From assembly GCA_947363605.1 (NCBI GenBank), contig CANAQK010000008.1, forward strand, positions 1-49,388: a stretch of 49,388 nt of DNA, read 5' to 3'. Below the pieces are notes generated by a model. That model did not search any database. It saw nothing but the letters and a program-made list of their open reading frames with translations, and was not told the DNA's origin. The stretch is from an uncultured Clostridia bacterium. GTDB lineage: Bacteria; Bacillota; Clostridia; Oscillospirales; Ruminococcaceae. Of the stretch, positions 46,261 through 49,388 are shown one piece after another (within the stretch, counting starts at the first letter, position 1; every line of letters begins with the position of its first letter). A program made the position numbers and the translations under genes.

Positions 46261-46518
46261 CTAAGCCCGATTCAGCTTGAGCGCAATCTGAGATTTTTTT
46301 CTGGCAGCAGTATTTTTATGAAGCAGCCCTTTTGCACAAGCTTTATCAATTTTGGTGATTGCACATTTTACCGCATCCTGCTTGTTGGCAGCGTCGGACT
46401 CGATTGCAGCGTTTGCTTTCTTGATAGCCGTTCTCAGGTTGGTGATCACCGCTTTATTGGCAGCAGCCTTGGTAGCGTTTACTTTGACTCTCTTTTTAGC
46501 AGATTTAATATTCGGCAT
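46261..46518 (-). CDS. rpsT: 30S ribosomal protein S20
   Basis: S20 binds 16S rRNA early in 30S subunit assembly. The 85-aa protein starts MPNIKSAKKRVKVNATKAAA, the standard S20 opening. It is lysine- and alanine-rich, with helices through AITKIDKACAKGLLHKNTAARKKSQIALKLNRA-type sequence at its C-terminus. ATG 46518 (minus) follows AGGAGGTGCAAGGCG; an in-frame ATG further upstream at 46635 is in the leader. It is monocistronic with promoter 46659-46687 and its own terminator. The leader of about 130 nt may host autogenous control, as known for S20 in E. coli, but no specific site is seen. It is divergent from gpr, the usual clostridial and Bacillus arrangement. Confidence 0.98.
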   Translation of the reverse strand: MPNIKSAKKRVKVNATKAAANKAVITNLRTAIKKANAAIESDAANKQDAVKCAITKIDKACAKGLLHKNTAARKKSQIALKLNRA

Positions 46519-46658
46519 TCGCCTTGCACCTCCTTCACATAAAGCTTGCGTTTTGGAGAACACTAGCTTTGGTGTAATGATGATAGTCCTTGCCCTAATG
46601 ACGGGGTCTGGAAAACCGGGCATAACGAGACACACGTTTGAACTATACAGTAATAATT

Positions 46659-46687
46659 ATGATAGCACGATCCGCTCGAAAATGCAA
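46659..46687 (-). promoter_or_regulatory. Promoter of rpsT
   Basis: On the minus strand TTGCAT (46687-46682) and TATCAT (46664-46659), 17 bp apart. Confidence 0.65.
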
Positions 46688-46754
46688 GTATTTTTTTCAA
46701 GCTTTGTGAGATTTTGAAGCGTTTTCGGCCGGACGGCAGGAAAGGAGAAGGGTG

Positions 46755-47633
46755 ATGGCCATACGTACCGATTTAGCCCTGGAAATGCTGGAAGCAGCAG
46801 GCGAGCTTTTGCCTCAAGGCGTCCGGCAGGAAAAATTTCAAGAAAATGGGATCGAGGTCACCCGGGTGCAGGTGGAAACAGAGGAAGCGGCCCGGATTTT
46901 GAGAAAGCCGGTCGGCTCTTATTATACCATGGAAACGGCGGATTTTAAGTCGGTCCCCCCGGATTTTGCCGCGGAGGTCGAGGCCGCCGCCCGCGTCCTG
47001 TCCAGGCTGCTGCCCCCGAAGGATCAGCCGGTATTGGTGATCGGGCTGGGAAATCAGGAAATCACCCCGGACGCTCTGGGCCCGAAAGCGGTCCGGCTGC
47101 TGCTGGCCACCCGGCATATCCGTGCGGAGCTGGCTGAAGAAATCGGGCTGGGGAAGCTGCGTCCGGTATCCCTGCTGGCTCCGGGTGTGCTGGGGCAGAC
47201 CGGGATCGAAACCGCTGAAATTGCCGCCGCGCTGGCCGGAACGCTCCGCCCCTCCGCCGTGGTGGTAATTGATGCGCTGGCTGCCAAGAGTGTGGACCGG
47301 CTGGCCCGGACCCTCCAGATCAGCACGGCTGGGATTTCGCCCGGGTCGGGGGTGCAGAATACCCGGCGTGAGCTCAGCGAACGCACACTGGGGGTTCCGG
47401 TGATTTCGATGGGTGTGCCGATGGTGGTGGATATGACAACTGTCGCCTGTGATTTGCTTCAGGATGAGGCGGCCGAAGAAAAGGTATCCGAGGCGGGACA
47501 GGGAATGATGGTGACCCCGCGTGAAATTGACCTGGCGGTCGAACACGCCGCAAAGCTGACGGCATTCGGGCTGAACCGGGCCCTCCAGCCGGATTTGAGC
47601 CTGACGGACTTACAGGCGTTGGTCGGCGGCTGA
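46755..47633 (+). CDS. gpr: Spore germination protease GPR
   Basis: GPR degrades small acid-soluble spore proteins during germination; it is made as a zymogen in the forespore. The 292-aa protein has the N-terminal RTDLALEM with a following acidic stretch, the core VLVIGLGNQEITPDALGPKA (about 94-113) with the aspartate and acid residues typical of this aspartyl protease family, and VVVIDALAAKSVDRLARTLQ (about 173-192). GVPVISMGVPMVVDMTT comes near the end. Length is somewhat below Bacillus GPR (about 370 aa), normal for Clostridia. ATG 46755 is preferred; GTG 46752 is also open and AAAGGAGAAGG serves both. It is followed by spoIIP and divergent from rpsT, the usual order. Confidence 0.96.
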   Translation: MAIRTDLALEMLEAAGELLPQGVRQEKFQENGIEVTRVQVETEEAARILRKPVGSYYTMETADFKSVPPDFAAEVEAAARVLSRLLPPKDQPVLVIGLGNQEITPDALGPKAVRLLLATRHIRAELAEEIGLGKLRPVSLLAPGVLGQTGIETAEIAAALAGTLRPSAVVVIDALAAKSVDRLARTLQISTAGISPGSGVQNTRRELSERTLGVPVISMGVPMVVDMTTVACDLLQDEAAEEKVSEAGQGMMVTPREIDLAVEHAAKLTAFGLNRALQPDLSLTDLQALVGG

Positions 47634-47727
47634 GCGCACATATTCCGGCTTTTTTCTGCATAGGAATGGGAAGTAGTGAACGTCCTGCAGTATGCGGACG
47701 ACCTATCGCAGGGAGGAGCACAGGAAT

Positions 47728-48888
47728 ATGGCAAAAGCAAAACGGAAAAAAACCAATATGGACTGGAAACCAGTGGCGGCGGGGCTATTGATCCTGCCGC
47801 TGGTGTATGGTACGGCCAAGGGGACGCTGCCCTATCTCCAGCCGGCTTTGGAACGGGCGGCGCTCTGGTCGGCAGGGCTCAGCTTTCAGACGCAGTTGCC
47901 GGAGGAAGAAGCCCGTTCCCAGACTGTCAACCAAAGCAGTATAGAATTCCTTGCTCAGCATGACGCAGGGGATTGGAACAGCCTGCCCGAGGATCCATAC
48001 GAGGAGCTTCCGCTGAAAGAATCCTCCCCAAAGGAACCGGAGGAGGGGGAAACTGCCCTTCCCCCGGACCCGCCGGAAGAAAAGCCGGCGAATGCCGGGA
48101 CGATCCTGCGGAAAAGCTACCAGGCTGGGACGACCGGGATTTATATCCCGGTGGGGAAAGGCTCGCTGAAAAACTGCACTTCTCTCAGCGCGGCGGAGAT
48201 CCAGCAGGTAATTGCCCAGAAGCCGGCGTTTGAGATTCAGCAGGATTTGGATACGCCGGAGGTATTGATTATGCACACTCATGCGACAGAAGGGTACCAG
48301 AGCAGGGCGCGGGATTGGTTCGATCCCGCCTCCACCTCCCGCACCACAGATTGCAGCCAGAATACCTGCCGCGTGGGAGATGAAATCGAGAAGCAGCTTC
48401 TTGCCGCTGGGATCGGGGTGCTGCATGACCGCACCCTGCATGATTACCCTTCTTATAATGGGGCTTATGAACGCAGTGCGGCAACCGTGAAAGGCTATTT
48501 GGAACAGTATCCGAGCATTAAAGTAGTTCTGGATGTGCATCGGGATGCGATCCAGCCGGATGCGGAAACGATGGTTGCACCGGTTGCGGAAATTAACGGG
48601 AAGTCCAGCGCACAGGTGATGATTATTTCCGGTTGTGATAACGGCAGCTTTAATATGCCGAATTACCGGGAGAACCTGAAATTCAGCGCGTCGCTCCAGC
48701 GTCAGATGGCCGAGGATTACCCCGGGCTGGCCCGGCCGATTCTGTTCGATTACCGGAAATACAATCAGGATCTTACTACCGGGTCGATTTTATTGGAAAT
48801 GGGCGGGCATGGCAATACGCTGGAGGAGGCGGTTTACTGCGGCGAGTTAGTGGGGAAATCACTGGCGAAGGTTCTGTCTTCCTTATAA
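47728..48888 (+). CDS. spoIIP: Stage II sporulation protein P
   Basis: SpoIIP is a peptidoglycan amidase and endopeptidase that, with SpoIID and SpoIIM, thins septal wall for forespore engulfment. The 386-aa protein has a basic N-terminus and one membrane anchor (about 14-34: VAAGLLILPLVYGTA), then an acidic low-complexity linker (about 58-125). The catalytic domain has the zinc ligands in VLIMHTHATEGY (about 184-195), a second acid and VVLDVHRDAI (about 266-275). GSILLEMGGHGNTLEEA comes near the C-terminus. ATG 47728 follows GGGAGGAGCACAGGAAT; an in-frame ATG at 47692 would add 12 residues without a ribosome site. It is directly downstream of gpr and upstream of a small membrane protein gene. 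Confidence 0.96.
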   Translation: MAKAKRKKTNMDWKPVAAGLLILPLVYGTAKGTLPYLQPALERAALWSAGLSFQTQLPEEEARSQTVNQSSIEFLAQHDAGDWNSLPEDPYEELPLKESSPKEPEEGETALPPDPPEEKPANAGTILRKSYQAGTTGIYIPVGKGSLKNCTSLSAAEIQQVIAQKPAFEIQQDLDTPEVLIMHTHATEGYQSRARDWFDPASTSRTTDCSQNTCRVGDEIEKQLLAAGIGVLHDRTLHDYPSYNGAYERSAATVKGYLEQYPSIKVVLDVHRDAIQPDAETMVAPVAEINGKSSAQVMIISGCDNGSFNMPNYRENLKFSASLQRQMAEDYPGLARPILFDYRKYNQDLTTGSILLEMGGHGNTLEEAVYCGELVGKSLAKVLSSL

Positions 48889-48927
48889 GAGGAATGTGGA
48901 TCAAATCAGGAAAAGGATGGAAAACAG

Positions 48928-49293
48928 ATGCAGGAAAAACAAAACAGCCGGGGTTACCCGGCCTTTCTGGGCGGGATGGCGGTGACGCTGCTCCTGTCCT
49001 TACTGGTATCGGGGTGCCTGTTGGCATTGGTGCGGATGGAATCGACCATTGCGCCGGAGGACTACGTGCTCTTCCGGATGACAGCCGGGGAGGAGCAGGT
49101 GAACCTGGTCGCCTTTAACCAAGAGTATGAATGGGACCTGACACAGGCGGAGGGGTGGGATCTCCCGCTGAAACAGGTGGAACAGCTTTCCCCAGCCGGG
49201 GCCGGGGCTTTTCTGGGGGCGCTGGACTGGCTGACAGGACTGGCGGAGAGGGGTTACCGCCGGATTTTGAACGGATATAGTCGGCACACTTGA
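48928..49293 (+). CDS. Small membrane protein after spoIIP, ending in R1 repeat
   Basis: This 121-aa protein is unassigned. A basic stretch and one transmembrane helix (about 13-35 FLGGMAVTLLLSLLVSGCLLALV) are followed by a domain of about 80 residues with alternating strands (LFRMTAGEEQVNLVAFNQEYEWDL split around the Gly-Glu turn). The VSGC motif at 27-30 could be a lipobox, but it lies within the helix and the protein more likely spans the membrane. Position after gpr-spoIIP suggests a sporulation role by context only. ATG 48928 follows AAAAGGATGG. The last five codons (YSRHT) and TGA come from R1 copy D, which begins on a codon boundary at 49276, so the natural C-terminus may have been replaced. 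Confidence 0.72.
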   Translation: MQEKQNSRGYPAFLGGMAVTLLLSLLVSGCLLALVRMESTIAPEDYVLFRMTAGEEQVNLVAFNQEYEWDLTQAEGWDLPLKQVEQLSPAGAGAFLGALDWLTGLAERGYRRILNGYSRHT

Positions 49294-49388
49294 AAATCGG
49301 GCGCCGATTTTCAAGTCAGGCTTTGCCTGTTCACGCATAAAATGCGCTGTGCGCCGTCTATGAAGCCCTACCGCATGGCCGCTTCGCG
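49276..49388 (+). repeat. R1 element, copy D (left part, cut by window end)
   Basis: This is the left 113 bp of an R1 copy. It starts TATAGTCGGCACACTTGA. Its first hairpin CTTGAAAATCGG/CCGATTTTCAAG is a perfect 12-bp stem that differs in sequence from copies B and C while keeping the fold. CAGGC/GCCTG, CGCAT/ATGCG and GGCCGC follow. The window ends about 15 bp short of where copy A begins in the consensus. Confidence 0.93.

Overview
The window looks like chromosomal DNA of an anaerobic, spore-forming Firmicute of the class Clostridia, probably a gut Oscillospiraceae/Ruminococcaceae-type organism. The evidence is a rubrerythrin, an [FeFe] hydrogenase, the sporulation genes gpr and spoIIP, strong AGGAGG-type ribosome binding sites with some TTG starts, and a mannosidase plus sugar ABC importer. 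There is no phage, plasmid backbone, CRISPR array or full insertion sequence.

Layout. 1-9.5 kb: rubrerythrin, a small serine recombinase, an ABC-F ATPase, a LiaF-like membrane protein, and a ParE/ParC-like type IIA topoisomerase pair. 10-14.2 kb: arginine genes argG, argH and a collinear but catalytically degenerate ArgJ homologue. 14.7-17 kb: a thioredoxin-like iron-sulfur protein, a monomeric [FeFe] hydrogenase and a PII-like protein. 17.2-27.3 kb: cation/proton antiporter, rsmE, a small acidic membrane protein, initiator tRNA, a methyltransferase, a FAD/Rieske oxidoreductase, a MATE transporter, then an acpS-nnr operon. 27.4-38.3 kb: a minus-strand MFS transporter and a GH38 alpha-mannosidase, divergent from a sugar ABC importer (two permeases and two solute-binding lipoproteins, no ATPase). 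38.5-49.4 kb: an unrecognised 258-aa protein, a MefA/MFS_3-like exporter behind a likely leader-peptide attenuator, a minus-strand block (alr, tadA, degenerate CPBP protein), a third solute-binding lipoprotein, rpsT, gpr, spoIIP and a small membrane protein.

The most unusual content is between the genes. Four families of small palindromic or hairpin-rich repeats fill most of the long intergenic gaps; I name them R1-R4. R1 is 181 bp (TATAGTC...GACTATA); R2 is about 430-500 bp of stacked hairpins; R3 is 48-115 bp palindromes; R4 is about 160 bp with terminal inverted repeats AGARYCTGTWT. R1 copies sit exactly at gene 3' ends: in three genes the last five codons and the stop codon are R1 sequence, always in the same reading frame, and a divergent R1 copy follows the parE stop in that frame too. 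Both window ends lie inside R1, which suggests assembly breaks at this repeat.

Other points to check are a one-unit CT-repeat frameshift in the signal peptide of the second solute-binding protein (a phase-variation signature or a sequencing artefact), a leader ORF with mutually exclusive hairpins before the exporter, an ArgJ pseudoenzyme, a perfect intrinsic-terminator hairpin inside acpS, and non-canonical residues at both classical quinolone-contact positions of the ParC-like subunit. All assignments come from reading the sequence; no database search was run.
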